From contig JAGXRM010000045.1 of the NCBI GenBank assembly GCA_018335855.1, positions 1 through 64,000 of the forward strand: 64,000 nucleotides of DNA. The letters are read 5' to 3'. The notes under the pieces were generated by a model. The model saw only the letters and a list, made by a program, of their open reading frames with translations. It did no database searches and was not told the DNA's origin. Made by a program: the position numbers and the translations under genes. The DNA comes from Clostridiales bacterium (GTDB lineage Bacteria > Bacillota > Dethiobacteria > Dethiobacterales > Dethiobacteraceae). Below are positions 16,270 through 25,514 of this stretch, in pieces (positions within the stretch are counted from its first letter, which is position 1; every line of letters begins with the position of its first letter).

Positions 16270-16899
16270 TTAGGCTACTAAATGACCGATACCCAGAAAA
16301 ACAAGCACCAACCCGGCAAAAACCGCGGCTTTTTCACTGGCAACATTCCGTGCAAACCGCTTGCCAAGAAGTATACCAGACGTTAACAGGAACAGTTTTG
16401 ACACGCCTACTGCCACCGCCGTGGATAGCGGATGAAAGCCCATCATTGCCGCACCGAAACCTGCGCCAAATGCGTCCATTGCTAATGCAATCCCAAGAAC
16501 CATGGCTTCTTTTCCTGTAATCACTCCGGACGAATCAAAGTCGGCCAGTTCCGGATGCCGTAAGACGCCGGAAAAAATGGAAAACCCTTTGCCCTCCGAT
16601 TGCTCTTTTTTAACAGGACGGCGGGAAAATATGTCTCTTCCTAAGGACTGGCTGACAATAATCAGCCCAACCCCAATCAACATGAATCCACCTAAAGAGG
16701 AACTGACCTGGGGGCTGAACAGGCCTGCAACTTTGTTTCCGGCCACCATCGATACAAACATAGACAGCGACGAGGACAGACAAATGATGATTAACGAATA
16801 GAGCGGGATATGTACTTTCCGCAGGCCGTATGCGAATCCGGCACCGAATCCGTCAAAAGAAACGGCGATTCCCAAAAAGAGCATGGAAAGAAGTGGCAC
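16270..16899 (-). CDS. ytaF: Sporulation membrane protein YtaF (MntP/TerC-like)
   Basis: A 209-residue integral membrane protein with about six hydrophobic helices. Two internally related halves carry SFDGFGAGFAYGLRK near the N-terminus and AMDAFGAGFGAAM near 140. This Asp-x-Phe-Gly-pair pattern is typical of YtaF/MntP proteins, which resemble the manganese exporter MntP. The long open frame starts further upstream, but GTG 16899 has AAAGGAGG 8 bases before it and gives the family N-terminus (VPLLSML). In Bacillus relatives ytaF follows mutM and polA, as here, and is expressed in sporulation. The transported ion is unknown. Confidence 0.85.
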   Translation of the reverse strand: MPLLSMLFLGIAVSFDGFGAGFAYGLRKVHIPLYSLIIICLSSSLSMFVSMVAGNKVAGLFSPQVSSSLGGFMLIGVGLIIVSQSLGRDIFSRRPVKKEQSEGKGFSIFSGVLRHPELADFDSSGVITGKEAMVLGIALAMDAFGAGFGAAMMGFHPLSTAVAVGVSKLFLLTSGILLGKRFARNVASEKAAVFAGLVLVFLGIGHLVA

Positions 16900-16944
16900 C
16901 CTGCTACCTCCTTTACAACAAGTACTACATTGTATGGAAGTAGC

Positions 16945-16998
16945 GCAAAATGGTGCAAGGCCGCCTACAGTCAACCTGACTAGTAGGCGGCCTTGCAC
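16945..16998 (-). terminator. Strong hairpin between mutM and ytaF
   Basis: GTGCAAGGCCGCCTAC at 16953-16968 is perfectly inverted at 16983-16998 (16 bp, 14-base loop). On the minus strand it starts 10 bases after the mutM stop and is followed by ATTTTGCG, a weak T-run. It probably ends the polA-mutM transcript and leaves ytaF to its own promoter. Confidence 0.75.
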
Positions 16999-17008
16999 AT
17001 TATGTTTA

Positions 17009-17833
17009 TTAATATTGGCAGTCAGGGCAGAAATGTGTCCCCCTGCTGGCCACAATACTGCGGCATATCATGTTTCCGCAGCGCGGGCACTTTTCATTGT
17101 GACGTTGGTAGACACGGAGTCTGTTCTGAAAACGGCCGCTTAACCCGGCAGCATCACGATAGTCATTCATGGTGGTTCCCCGCCATTCGATGGCTTCCGT
17201 CAACACATCCCGGACCGCCTGAAAAAGTGTAAGCCTCTCTTCCCTGCTCAGAGACCTGGATTGACGGTCGGGAAGAATGCAAGCGCGGTGGAGAATCTCG
17301 TCCGCATAAATATTTCCCAGACCGGCCAAAAATGTCTGATTCAATAACAGCGACTTAATGCTCACCTTTTTTTTCTCCACTTCACGGTTCAGGTAAGGGA
17401 AATGAAAGTCGGCTGAAAGCGGTTCGGGCCCCAAAGAAGCCAGACCGGAGATTTCTGTCAATCTTTGATCCGGCAGCCACCAGATGGTGCCAAACTTTCG
17501 CACATCATTGAAATACAGACTGCTACCGTCCTCGAAGTGAAAGATAATGTGGGTATGCTTGTCTGCCGGAAGCGGAACTTCCGAGAAAACCAGCCGCCCT
17601 GTCATGCGTAAATGAATCACGATGGTACTGCCGTCATCAAGATGAAGGAAGAGGTACTTACCGCGACGACCTGTCCCGGTTACCATGCGTCCAGCCAGCC
17701 CGGTGCAAAAAGATTGGGCATCAGGCTTCTTAATGGATCCGCTGTAATTCACTGTAACATCACAAATAACGCGGGACGGCAGGACTGCTGCCAACCCGCG
17801 CCGGATTGTTTCCACTTCAGGTAATTCAGGCAT
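17009..17833 (-). CDS. mutM: Formamidopyrimidine-DNA glycosylase (Fpg)
   Basis: A 274-residue base-excision repair enzyme removing 8-oxoguanine and ring-opened purines. After the initiator Met come the catalytic Pro and Glu (PELPEVETIRRGL), then a beta-strand domain with the conserved Lys near 57-60 (GRRGKYLF) and the helix-two-turn-helix (LAGLGNIYADEILHRA). The C-terminal zinc finger has four cysteines (CPRCG...CPDC). It lies 27 bases after polA on the same strand, the usual Firmicute pairing of repair polymerase and glycosylase. Confidence 0.97.
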   Translation of the reverse strand: MPELPEVETIRRGLAAVLPSRVICDVTVNYSGSIKKPDAQSFCTGLAGRMVTGTGRRGKYLFLHLDDGSTIVIHLRMTGRLVFSEVPLPADKHTHIIFHFEDGSSLYFNDVRKFGTIWWLPDQRLTEISGLASLGPEPLSADFHFPYLNREVEKKKVSIKSLLLNQTFLAGLGNIYADEILHRACILPDRQSRSLSREERLTLFQAVRDVLTEAIEWRGTTMNDYRDAAGLSGRFQNRLRVYQRHNEKCPRCGNMICRSIVASRGTHFCPDCQY

Positions 17834-17860
17834 CTTCTCACCTCTGTAGCTTGGCTGAAT

Positions 17861-20512
17861 TTAGTTGAACTTAATCATTTCCGCCCAGTTGGGTCCGGCT
17901 TTTATGTCCACGGTAAGCGGCACAGAAAGCGTGATGGCATCCTGCATCTTAGTTCGAACCTGCTCTGCCACCTCGTTCACTACGCGCTCGTCCACTTCAA
18001 TAACCAGATCATCGTGAACCTGAAGAATCATTTTTGCGGCATCACCGAAGGGCTCCAAAACTTTTTCCACCTGCAGCATCGCCAGCTTAATAATATCGGC
18101 AGCGGTACCCTGAATTGGCGTATTCATAGCCGTCCGTTCCGCGAAACTACGTAAATTGAAATTACGGTTGTTGATATCAGGCAGATATCGCCGTCGGTTG
18201 AGGATTGTCGTGACAAAGCCGTTCTTATGTGCCTCTGCCACAACGCTGTGGATAAACTCACGCACACCAGGATAACGTTCCAGGTAGCGCTCAATATAGA
18301 TTTTTGCCTCCTGACGGGGAATGCCAAGCTGCCGCGATAATCCATAGTCGCTGATCCCGTAGATAATACCAAAGTTTACTGCTTTGGCTTTGTCCCGCAT
18401 TTCCCTGGTTACCTCCTCCTGGGAAACGCCGAAAACTTCCGCTGCAGTACGCTGATGGATATCTTCTTCCTGTCTAAAGGAATCAATGAGTACAGCGTCA
18501 TTGGAAACATGGGCCAAAATACGTAACTCAATCTGTGAATAATCTGCTGATAATAACAGCTTGCCCTTTTCCCCGGGGATAAAAGCACGCCGCACACGGC
18601 GGCCTTCTTCCAGACGAATCGGGATATTCTGCAAATTAGGCTCTGTGCTGCTGAGTCGACCGGTAGCCGTAACTGTTTGGTTAAATGTGGTATGAATACG
18701 TCCGGTGGTCGGATTGACCAACTTTGAGAGCCCTTCCAAATAGGTGGTCAGTAGCTTGATCAGGGTTCTGTACTGTAAGATGATGGCAACAATGTCATGG
18801 TGTGGCGCCAGTTCTTCCAAGACCTGAGCGTCGGTGGAATAGCCGGTTTTTGTTTTCTTAATCGCAGGCAGAGAGAGTTTCTCAAAAAGGATAGTACCTA
18901 GTTGCTTGGGAGAATTCAGATTAAATGTTTCTCCTGCGAGGCGATATACCTCTTCTTCCAGGACTGCGATACGTCCGGTAATCTCTATTTTTAGTGCAGA
19001 AAGAGCTGCCAAATCCACAGCTACACCGCGTCTTTCCATTCTGGCCAGTGTATGGGCAAGAGGCAGTTCCAGGTCGTCGTAAAGTTTTTCCAGGGAACTA
19101 TCAGCCAATTTTGCACGCAGTACCGGATACAGGTCAAAAAGGGCACGAACAGCCGCGCAGGAGAAATCACGCTCACAGTAAATCAGCTGTCCCTTTTTTT
19201 TCCCCGGTGCCTCGGGCAGAGTCCGGTCCAGATAACGCTCCGCCATTTTTTCCAGGGGATACCCGTTCTCCAGCGGATCCAACAGGTAGGCGGCTAACGA
19301 TACGTCAAACATCGGGCCTTCCGGTTCCTGACAGAACATACGCCATAATATATTAATCCAGTTTTTTGCGTCGTAAACAATGGTTAGAGCCTTTGTGTCC
19401 CGGAATAACGATGCTGCCCTGGCAAGCTCCCCACCTTCCGTTGTGAGGGGGATATGATACGTTTCGCCGGGAAGGGCCACAGTCATTCCCTGTAACTCAT
19501 GCTGCCAGGAGGCGCCAACGGGCAGTGTGAGAATCGCTGTTTGCTTTGCTTTCCCGATTTTTTCAGCCAAACGCATCCAGTCTTCCTCTTCACTGACTGT
19601 GACAGCCGTTTCATCTGTCACAGTTCTTTGCTCTATCTCCTGATCATTATCGGGAAGTTTTTCCAGCAGGCTTTTAAATTCCAATTGGGTAAAAAGCAAA
19701 CGCAGTTTTTCGTTGTCAGGAGCCTGTCGCAAATAGTCTGCAGCTTGAAATTCCCATGGCACATTGGTAACTATTGTGGCGAGCCGTTTGCTTAATTCGG
19801 CCTGCTCCCGGTTATTTTTCAACAAATCGTGGAGCCGTCCGGGTATTTCGTCCAAGTGTTCGTATATACCCTCCATGGAACCAAACTGTGTGAGAAGTTT
19901 GATAGCCGTCTTTTCACCCACCCCGGGTACACCGGGAATGTTGTCGGAAGCATCGCCTTTTAACCCTTTAAAATCAATGAACTGTTGTGCCGACAAGCTG
20001 TAACGTTCCATGAGTTCCTTTTCAGTTATCCGCTCTACCTGGGTAATACCGCGCCGGGTGTAAATTACCTCAGCCGGCATGTCCACCAGCTGAAACACAT
20101 CGGCGTCACCGGATACAATGACCGGCTGCATGCCGTTTTCATTAGCCAATCTGGCAAACGTGCCAATTAAATCATCGGCTTCATAACCATCCAGTTCCAC
20201 TACGGGAATATGCAGTGCAGCCAGGAGTTCCCTGACCCGGGATATTTGTTCTGAGAGTTCTGACGGCGTTTTTTCCCGTTTCGCTTTATAGTCACTGTAT
20301 TCAACGTGTCGAAACGTGGGCTTAGCTTTATCAAAAGCCACAGTGACGTAGTCGGGCTTTTCCTCATCAAGGAGGCGCAACAGCATGGTGGTAAAGCCGT
20401 ATACAGCGTTGGTATACAGCCCCTGCTTAGTCTGTAGCAGGGGCAGAGCAAAGAAAGCGCGGTAGATCAGGCTACTGCCGTCAATAATAATAAATTTGTT
20501 TTTTTTATTCAT
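17861..20512 (-). CDS. polA: DNA polymerase I
   Basis: An 883-residue family A polymerase. Residues 5-290 are the 5' nuclease (DGSSLIYRAFFALP, GYEADDLIGT, GDASDNIPGVPGVGEKTA). Residues about 310-480 are the 3'-5' exonuclease fold but without its acidic residues: the Exo I D-x-E position reads AILTLPVG and the Exo III region CAAVRAL. Proofreading is therefore probably lost, as in Bacillus and Thermus Pol I. Residues 490-883 are the polymerase (DYSQIELRILAHVSND, AMNTPIQGTAADI, QVHDDLVIEV). The ATG overlaps the anti-sigma stop, so translation is coupled to it. Confidence 0.98.
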   Translation of the reverse strand: MNKKNKFIIIDGSSLIYRAFFALPLLQTKQGLYTNAVYGFTTMLLRLLDEEKPDYVTVAFDKAKPTFRHVEYSDYKAKREKTPSELSEQISRVRELLAALHIPVVELDGYEADDLIGTFARLANENGMQPVIVSGDADVFQLVDMPAEVIYTRRGITQVERITEKELMERYSLSAQQFIDFKGLKGDASDNIPGVPGVGEKTAIKLLTQFGSMEGIYEHLDEIPGRLHDLLKNNREQAELSKRLATIVTNVPWEFQAADYLRQAPDNEKLRLLFTQLEFKSLLEKLPDNDQEIEQRTVTDETAVTVSEEEDWMRLAEKIGKAKQTAILTLPVGASWQHELQGMTVALPGETYHIPLTTEGGELARAASLFRDTKALTIVYDAKNWINILWRMFCQEPEGPMFDVSLAAYLLDPLENGYPLEKMAERYLDRTLPEAPGKKKGQLIYCERDFSCAAVRALFDLYPVLRAKLADSSLEKLYDDLELPLAHTLARMERRGVAVDLAALSALKIEITGRIAVLEEEVYRLAGETFNLNSPKQLGTILFEKLSLPAIKKTKTGYSTDAQVLEELAPHHDIVAIILQYRTLIKLLTTYLEGLSKLVNPTTGRIHTTFNQTVTATGRLSSTEPNLQNIPIRLEEGRRVRRAFIPGEKGKLLLSADYSQIELRILAHVSNDAVLIDSFRQEEDIHQRTAAEVFGVSQEEVTREMRDKAKAVNFGIIYGISDYGLSRQLGIPRQEAKIYIERYLERYPGVREFIHSVVAEAHKNGFVTTILNRRRYLPDINNRNFNLRSFAERTAMNTPIQGTAADIIKLAMLQVEKVLEPFGDAAKMILQVHDDLVIEVDERVVNEVAEQVRTKMQDAITLSVPLTVDIKAGPNWAEMIKFN

Positions 20513-21161
20513 TGGGCATCGCCTCCCGTCTCTTTCTCAGAGTAAGCAATGCCAATAGCAGAAAAAGCGGTATCGATACCAGGTTAAATAGTATTCTGTA
20601 AGGTATTATTCGTTTAGTCGTTTGTTCTCCGTTGTCACCAGTAGCACTCACAGATGTAGTACTCGTGTGGGCACCGTCTGCCTCTGCCGAAGAGATATCG
20701 TAGTTTTGAGTGTCACCGCTATCGGAAGCTCGAAGAAAATCTTGTTCTTCAGGTGCCTCTGTGTCGTTGGCAGAAGAATTAAACATTTTTACTTCTTCCT
20801 GCATAACGGAAGGAGGTGCTTCAGAAGCAAGCTTCATTGGTGACTGCAGAGCTAGATTGCCGGCCACCAGCATCATAAATACGGCGGCAGCGGCGGCAGC
20901 GTGGTTCAACCAGGATGGGAACCGGTGCCGCTTCTTCCTGGCCTCCTGCTCCAGTTGCGTCAGTACGTTACGGCGCAGGGTTACAGGTGGAGTCATGTCT
21001 TCGGCCTGTTTAATCCAGGCAAGAGCCTGCTTCAGTTCCTGTATTTCCTGACGGCATTGTTCACAATCTGATAAATGTGTTTCTGCAACAGTGAGTGCAT
21101 CTCCGGCCAAAACACCGTCCAGGTAATCAACTATATTTTTCTGTAACTGCTCACATGTCAT
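20505..21161 (-). CDS. Zinc-finger anti-sigma factor
   Basis: A 218-residue membrane protein. The N-terminal zf-HC2 (ZAS) domain has the His-x3-Cys-x2-Cys signature in HLSDCEQC near residues 30-37 and an upstream Cys3. A hydrophobic segment lies at about 85-105 (AAAAAAVFMMLVAGNLAL) and a second close to the C-terminus (NLVSIPLFLLLALLTL). The middle is a Ser/Thr/Asp-rich extracytoplasmic stretch. It overlaps the ECF sigma gene by 11 bases and should hold that sigma factor at the membrane until a signal releases it. Its 3' end overlaps the start of polA by 8 bases, an unusual neighbour. Confidence 0.85.
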   Translation of the reverse strand: MTCEQLQKNIVDYLDGVLAGDALTVAETHLSDCEQCRQEIQELKQALAWIKQAEDMTPPVTLRRNVLTQLEQEARKKRHRFPSWLNHAAAAAAVFMMLVAGNLALQSPMKLASEAPPSVMQEEVKMFNSSANDTEAPEEQDFLRASDSGDTQNYDISSAEADGAHTSTTSVSATGDNGEQTTKRIIPYRILFNLVSIPLFLLLALLTLRKRREAMPNE

Positions 21162-21780
21162 GACTCCACCCCCCTTTCTCCTTTAGATGTACTTCTTGTC
21201 GAAAATGTTCCTGCTCGCGGAGATAAAGTTCTCTGAGTTTGGAGCGCGCTCTGTTAAGCCGGGATTTTAGCGTTCCCATGCTCAGTTGTAATGTATCTGC
21301 CATCTCTTCATAACTGTAACCGTCTATATCGCGCATGACCACTACAATTCTCTGATCCGACGGAAGTTTACCTAAAAGTGCCTGTATTTCTCTTTGTAGT
21401 TCTCCATCCAGAGTGAATTTCAGAGGATCGGGAGAATCGCCGGGCAGGGTGAGAGCAAGTTCACCGTCTTCTGTTTCCAGCTTCTTATCCAGAGAAACAA
21501 GGAACGGTCTCTTTGACACCCGTCTTTTTTCATCCAGGCAGGTGTTGGTTACAATACGGTATAGCCAGGTGGCAAAAGCCGATTCCCCCTTAAACGAAGG
21601 CAAAGCCCGGAAAGCCTTTAAAAAGGCTTCCTGGGCCAAATCGGCCGCATCATCGTGGTTACCGGCCATACGGAAACAGAGGGAATATACTTTTTTCTCA
21701 TACTGTTGCATGATTTGGTCATACGCTGCCAGATCTCCTCCCCGGCAGCGGTTAACCAAATCTAATTCATCATATTGCAC
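21151..21780 (-). CDS. ECF-type RNA polymerase sigma factor (SigW-like)
   Basis: A 209-residue sigma-70 family group 4 factor. Region 2 is at about 22-90 (YSLCFRMAGNHDDAADLAQEAFLKAFRALPSF, then FATWLYRIVTNTCLDEKR). Region 4 is at about 135-190 (LPSDQRIVVVMRDIDGYSYEEMADTL and MGTLKSRLNRAR). It starts with GTG 21780, with AGGTGG upstream. The following gene encodes its membrane anti-sigma factor, with overlapping reading frames. It probably answers envelope stress; the regulon cannot be read from the window. It starts 29 bases after ribH, with no terminator between. Confidence 0.92.
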   Translation of the reverse strand: MQYDELDLVNRCRGGDLAAYDQIMQQYEKKVYSLCFRMAGNHDDAADLAQEAFLKAFRALPSFKGESAFATWLYRIVTNTCLDEKRRVSKRPFLVSLDKKLETEDGELALTLPGDSPDPLKFTLDGELQREIQALLGKLPSDQRIVVVMRDIDGYSYEEMADTLQLSMGTLKSRLNRARSKLRELYLREQEHFRQEVHLKEKGGWSHDM

Positions 21781-21809
21781 GCGCCCACCTACTCTCTTTC
21801 TCGTATGGA

Positions 21810-22277
21810 CTAGCCGACTTTTTTCAGCAGGTCAGCCATTTCAATGGCGCTGACGGCTGCGTCCCAGCCTTTGTTTCCGGCTTTGGTACCGGCACGCTCT
21901 ATGGCCTGCTCCAGTGTATCACTGGTAATAATGCCGAAGATGGTGGGCACGCCGGTATCCAAAGATACCTTCGCCACTCCTTTGGCAACTTCACTGGATA
22001 CAAACTCAAAATGAGGCGTTGCGCCGCGAATGACGGCTCCTAAACAAATCACAGCATCATAGCGACCGGAGGCTGCCATTTTCTGTGCCACCAAAGGCAC
22101 CTCAAAAGCACCGGGAACCCAAGCGATGTCGATATTGTCTTCCAATGCATCATGACGCTTTAGAGCGTCAATGCATCCACCCAGAAGCTTACTGGAAATA
22201 AACTCATTGAAACGGCCTACAACAACTCCAAATTTATAATCCGTTGCCACCAATTGTCCTTCGAAAAGTTTTGCCAA
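21810..22277 (-). CDS. ribH: 6,7-dimethyl-8-ribityllumazine synthase
   Basis: A 155-residue subunit of the icosahedral or pentameric lumazine synthase, which condenses 5-amino-6-ribitylaminouracil with dihydroxybutanone phosphate. Visible motifs are [42 protein letters not shown] and the catalytic-loop [16 protein letters not shown]. The start is TTG 22277 with GGAGG 8 bases upstream. It ends the ribD-ribE-ribBA-ribH order. Confidence 0.97.
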   Translation of the reverse strand: MAKLFEGQLVATDYKFGVVVGRFNEFISSKLLGGCIDALKRHDALEDNIDIAWVPGAFEVPLVAQKMAASGRYDAVICLGAVIRGATPHFEFVSSEVAKGVAKVSLDTGVPTIFGIITSDTLEQAIERAGTKAGNKGWDAAVSAIEMADLLKKVG

Positions 22278-22297
22278 AATGTCCGCCTCCCTTTAAT

Positions 22298-23503
22298 TTA
22301 TAGGCACCGCTTCGTCAGCATATGCCCCAGTTTCATTTTCTTTGTTTCCAGGTAATGCTCATTGGATTTGCACGGGGACATTTCCACAGGAACCCGTTCC
22401 TCAATGGTCAGTCCATACCCTTCCAAACCTTTGATTTTCCGGGGGTTATTTGTGAGCAAACGTATTTTTCTCACACCAAGATCAACCAGTATCTGCGCAC
22501 CTACGCCATAGTCGCGTAAATCAGGAGCAAAACCTAATTCTTCATTGGCTTCCACAGTGTCTTTCCCGCGATCCTGCAGGGCGTACGCCCTGATTTTATT
22601 AACAAGGCCAATACCTCGGCCTTCCTGGCGCATGTAGATAAGAACTCCCTTACCGGCCTTTTCAATTAATTCCAGCGCATGAGCCAACTGAGAACCGCAG
22701 TCACAGCGCTGTGAACCGAATACATCTCCTGTCATACATTCAGAGTGAACTCTGACCAGTGTAGGCTCATCCGGATGAATGTCACCTTTGACAATAGCCA
22801 GATGTTCCAGGGGATCTACGCTGTTCTCATAAGCAATCACTTTAAAATCACCGAAGCGGGTAGGCAAATCGGCTTCAGCAGCCCGCCATACCAACTTTTC
22901 CTTCTGCATACGGTACTTTATCAGCGCCGCCACAGTAATGATTTTAAGGTTGTGTGTTTTGGCAAATTCCATGAGCTGCGGTACTCTGGCCATGGTTCCG
23001 TCCTCATCCATGATTTCACAGATGACACCGGCCGGATAGAGGCCGGCCAAAACAGCAAGGTCAACCGCCGCTTCCGTATGTCCTGCCCGGCGCAATACAC
23101 CGCCTTCCATAGCTTTAAGCGGAAAGATGTGGCCTGGGCGGCGCAGGTCAGCAGGCTTAGTGGATGGGTCAATGAGGGACTGTACGGTACGGGCCCGCTC
23201 CGCTGCCGATATCCCTGTGGTGGAATGGACGGAATCTACAGAGACAGTAAACGCCGTGCAATGGGCATCTGTATTATGTGTGACCATTTGCGGCAGTTCC
23301 AGTTCTTCGATTCGTTCCGCCGTCATCGGAGTGCATATCAGTCCACGGGCATACTTCGCCATAAAGTTAATAGCTTCCGGCGTCGCTTTTTCCGCGGCCA
23401 TGATTAGGTCCCCTTCATTTTCCCGGTCTTCATCATCCACAGCAACGATCATTTTACCCTGCCTGAGATCCTCGATTGCTTCCTCGATTGTGTTAAATGT
23501 CAT
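22298..23503 (-). CDS. ribBA: Bifunctional dihydroxybutanone-phosphate synthase / GTP cyclohydrolase II
   Basis: A 401-residue fusion. Residues 1-200 are the RibB half ([16 protein letters not shown], the acidic metal site; [13 protein letters not shown]), making 3,4-dihydroxy-2-butanone 4-phosphate from ribulose 5-phosphate. Residues 205-400 are the RibA half, with the zinc cysteines [15 protein letters not shown] and the catalytic RQEGRGIGL motif opening GTP. Both active sites look intact. ATG 23503 has AAGGAG upstream. Confidence 0.98.
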   Translation of the reverse strand: MTFNTIEEAIEDLRQGKMIVAVDDEDRENEGDLIMAAEKATPEAINFMAKYARGLICTPMTAERIEELELPQMVTHNTDAHCTAFTVSVDSVHSTTGISAAERARTVQSLIDPSTKPADLRRPGHIFPLKAMEGGVLRRAGHTEAAVDLAVLAGLYPAGVICEIMDEDGTMARVPQLMEFAKTHNLKIITVAALIKYRMQKEKLVWRAAEADLPTRFGDFKVIAYENSVDPLEHLAIVKGDIHPDEPTLVRVHSECMTGDVFGSQRCDCGSQLAHALELIEKAGKGVLIYMRQEGRGIGLVNKIRAYALQDRGKDTVEANEELGFAPDLRDYGVGAQILVDLGVRKIRLLTNNPRKIKGLEGYGLTIEERVPVEMSPCKSNEHYLETKKMKLGHMLTKRCL

Positions 23504-23519
23504 TTTGTTTCACTCCTTG

Positions 23520-24170
23520 TTATTGAAGAAAGCCGTTTGCTTTTAAAAACTCCAGATTTATATCTTTTTTCCCTGCATCCAGGGATGAATGAAGGAGCCG
23601 ATCTACATATTTGCCAATCATATCATTTTCCAGATTCACCACATCGCCCACAGCCTTGCTGCCCAGGGTAGTCTGGGCGGCTGTATGGGGGATGACAGAC
23701 ACCGAAAAAGAATCCCCGGTCACATCGGCCACAGTCAGCGATATACCATCAATGGCCACACTACCCTTGGGCACAATGAACCGCAGTACTTCGGGAGGTG
23801 CTGTAATGTGGAATATAACTGCGTTCCCTTCCGTACGTTTCTTTTCAATCCGGCCCACTCCGTCGACATGCCCGCTGACCAAGTGACCTCCGAGGCGACC
23901 GCCTAACATCATTGCCCGTTCCAGATTTACGGGATGCCCGGCTTTTAGATCATTTAAATTAGACTTTCGTAATGTTTCAGGCATAATATCCACTGTAAAT
24001 TCCTCAGTCGAAAAAGATACAACCGTGAGACATATCCCATTCACCGCGATACTGTCTCCGAGCCGGACATCGGACAATGTCTTTTTTGCTCCAACTTTTA
24101 ATTGGGCAGCGTCACTGTAGACCGAAAGCGCCTTAACCGTTCCCAATTCTTCAATAATTCCGGTAAACAT
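23520..24170 (-). CDS. ribE: Riboflavin synthase, alpha subunit
   Basis: A 216-residue trimeric enzyme that dismutates two lumazines to riboflavin. It starts with the family signature MFTGIIEELG and has two related lumazine-binding repeats (VNGICLTVV near 45-53 and IDGISLTVADV near 142-152). It sits between ribD and ribBA with short gaps of about 10-16 bases. Confidence 0.97.
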   Translation of the reverse strand: MFTGIIEELGTVKALSVYSDAAQLKVGAKKTLSDVRLGDSIAVNGICLTVVSFSTEEFTVDIMPETLRKSNLNDLKAGHPVNLERAMMLGGRLGGHLVSGHVDGVGRIEKKRTEGNAVIFHITAPPEVLRFIVPKGSVAIDGISLTVADVTGDSFSVSVIPHTAAQTTLGSKAVGDVVNLENDMIGKYVDRLLHSSLDAGKKDINLEFLKANGFLQ

Positions 24171-24179
24171 AGCGTCCTC

Positions 24180-25298
24180 CTAACCTTTATCTTGCTCCTT
24201 CGTGTATTCAATATATCCTGTTACCAACAGGTCGCTTTCATAACGGCTGATTTCTATATTATTTACTTTCCAGGCATTGGCCACTACGTCCACCCCGCCG
24301 CCTCCAACCGGTGATGGGGCATTCACTCCACCGAATATCAGGGGAGCAATGAAGAAATATACTTTATCCACCAGTTCCCCTGCCAGGAGGGAAAAATTAA
24401 GAGTGCTTCCCCCTTCAACAAGGACGGACGTAATTTCCCTGCGTCCCAATTCAAGCATCATTTCTTCCAGAGGAACTCTGCCGTCTGCATCCGCCGTCAG
24501 AATCACCACATCCGCGCCTGCATTTCGCAGGGACTCTACTTGATCCGGCGAAGCCGCTTCTGTTACAAACAGAAGCGTACTCTCTGGGCTTTGGGCAATT
24601 ACCTTTGCGTGTAACGGGGTAGCCGCTTTACTGTCTACAATGATACGTAAAGGGTTATGCCCGCCTTCCGGCAAGCGGGTAGTCAGACTGGGGTTATCCG
24701 CAAGAACCGTACCTACTCCCACCATAATGGCATCGTTATGGTGGCGAAGCCGGTGGCCGAACTCCCGGGATTTCTCACTGGATATCCAACGTGAGGCTTT
24801 TGTGCGTGTGGCAATTTTTCCGTCCAGAGTCATCGCAGCTTTCATTGTCACAAAAGGTTTATTGGTGGTAATGTATTTAACAAAGACTTCATTTAAACGG
24901 GCCGATTTATCATCCAGTACATCTGACTTAACTTTAATCCCTGCTGCCCGAAGTTTCTCCAGACCACGGCCGTTTACCAAAGGATTGGGATCTCCCATTG
25001 CAACCACGACTTTTCTGATTCCGGACTCAATAATTTTGTCAACGCAGGGTGGCGTTCTGCCGGTGTGTGAACAGGGCTCCAGCGTTACATATAATGTGGC
25101 GCCACGGGCCGCTTCACCGGCCGCATCCAGGGCAATCACCTCAGCATGGGGTCCCCCGGCCTGCTGGTGGTAACCAGTACTGATTACCTCACCGCCTTTC
25201 ACAATAACGGCGCCGACAACCGGATTTGGGCTTGTCCCTCCCAATCCCTTTGCCGCCAGATCCAATGCCAGCCACATGTATCGTTCGTCCGCGTCCAT
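24180..25298 (-). CDS. ribD: Bifunctional riboflavin biosynthesis deaminase/reductase RibD
   Basis: A 372-residue protein. The N-terminal deaminase has the zinc site HAEVIALDAAGEAA and TLEPCSHTGRTPPC (about 50-90). The C-terminal reductase domain begins near 150 (PFVTMKAAMTLDGKIAT). It converts the first pyrimidine intermediate to 5-amino-6-ribitylamino-uracil 5'-phosphate. ATG 25298 is chosen over the longer open frame because GAGGTG lies upstream and the extra frame runs back through the riboswitch terminator. It is the first gene behind the FMN riboswitch. Confidence 0.97.
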   Translation of the reverse strand: MDADERYMWLALDLAAKGLGGTSPNPVVGAVIVKGGEVISTGYHQQAGGPHAEVIALDAAGEAARGATLYVTLEPCSHTGRTPPCVDKIIESGIRKVVVAMGDPNPLVNGRGLEKLRAAGIKVKSDVLDDKSARLNEVFVKYITTNKPFVTMKAAMTLDGKIATRTKASRWISSEKSREFGHRLRHHNDAIMVGVGTVLADNPSLTTRLPEGGHNPLRIIVDSKAATPLHAKVIAQSPESTLLFVTEAASPDQVESLRNAGADVVILTADADGRVPLEEMMLELGRREITSVLVEGGSTLNFSLLAGELVDKVYFFIAPLIFGGVNAPSPVGGGGVDVVANAWKVNNIEISRYESDLLVTGYIEYTKEQDKG

Positions 25299-25330
25299 TC
25301 TCGCCAACACCTCACAGTTTTTAAAATGAC

Positions 25331-25357
25331 AAAAAAACCTCGGGTATCCCCGGGGTT
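25331..25357 (-). terminator. Riboswitch-controlled terminator before ribD
   Basis: On the minus strand AACCCCGGG/CCCGAGGTT (one A-C mismatch, 4-base loop) is followed by a run of seven T. It lies between the FMN aptamer and the ribD start, as expected for the expression platform that stops transcription when FMN is bound. Confidence 0.88.
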
Positions 25358-25380
25358 TTTGGCATGGAAAGTACACACTC

Positions 25381-25503
25381 CTTCTCCCATCCAGACTATA
25401 CTGTCGGCTCCGGAATTTCGCCGGATCAGCCAAATGTTGGCTCGCGGGCTCTACCGCCGGTTAGGAATTGAAGGGGAACCTTCTCACCTGACCCCGAAGG
25501 AAT
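25381..25503 (-). ncRNA. FMN riboswitch (RFN element)
   Basis: Read on the minus strand, the leader has the conserved RFN blocks in order: CTTCGGGGTCAGGTG, ACCGGCGGTAGAGCCCGCGA, GATCCGGCGAAATTCCGG, GCCGACAGTATAGTCTGGAT and GGGAGAAGG. Together they define the six-helix FMN aptamer. It begins about 5 bases after the predicted transcription start and leads into the terminator at 25331-25357. Binding of FMN should stop the riboflavin operon. Confidence 0.96.
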
Positions 25504-25514
25504 AGAATGATTCT

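Noticed and set aside
16900-17055. N-terminal extension of the ytaF frame by 52 codons
   Set aside because: The extension overlaps mutM and the hairpin, is not membrane-like, and GTG 16899 has a near-perfect ribosome-binding site and the family N-terminus.
25299-25433. N-terminal extension of ribD by 45 codons
   Set aside because: It reads through the riboswitch terminator and part of the aptamer; ATG 25298 has a good site and the right N-terminus.
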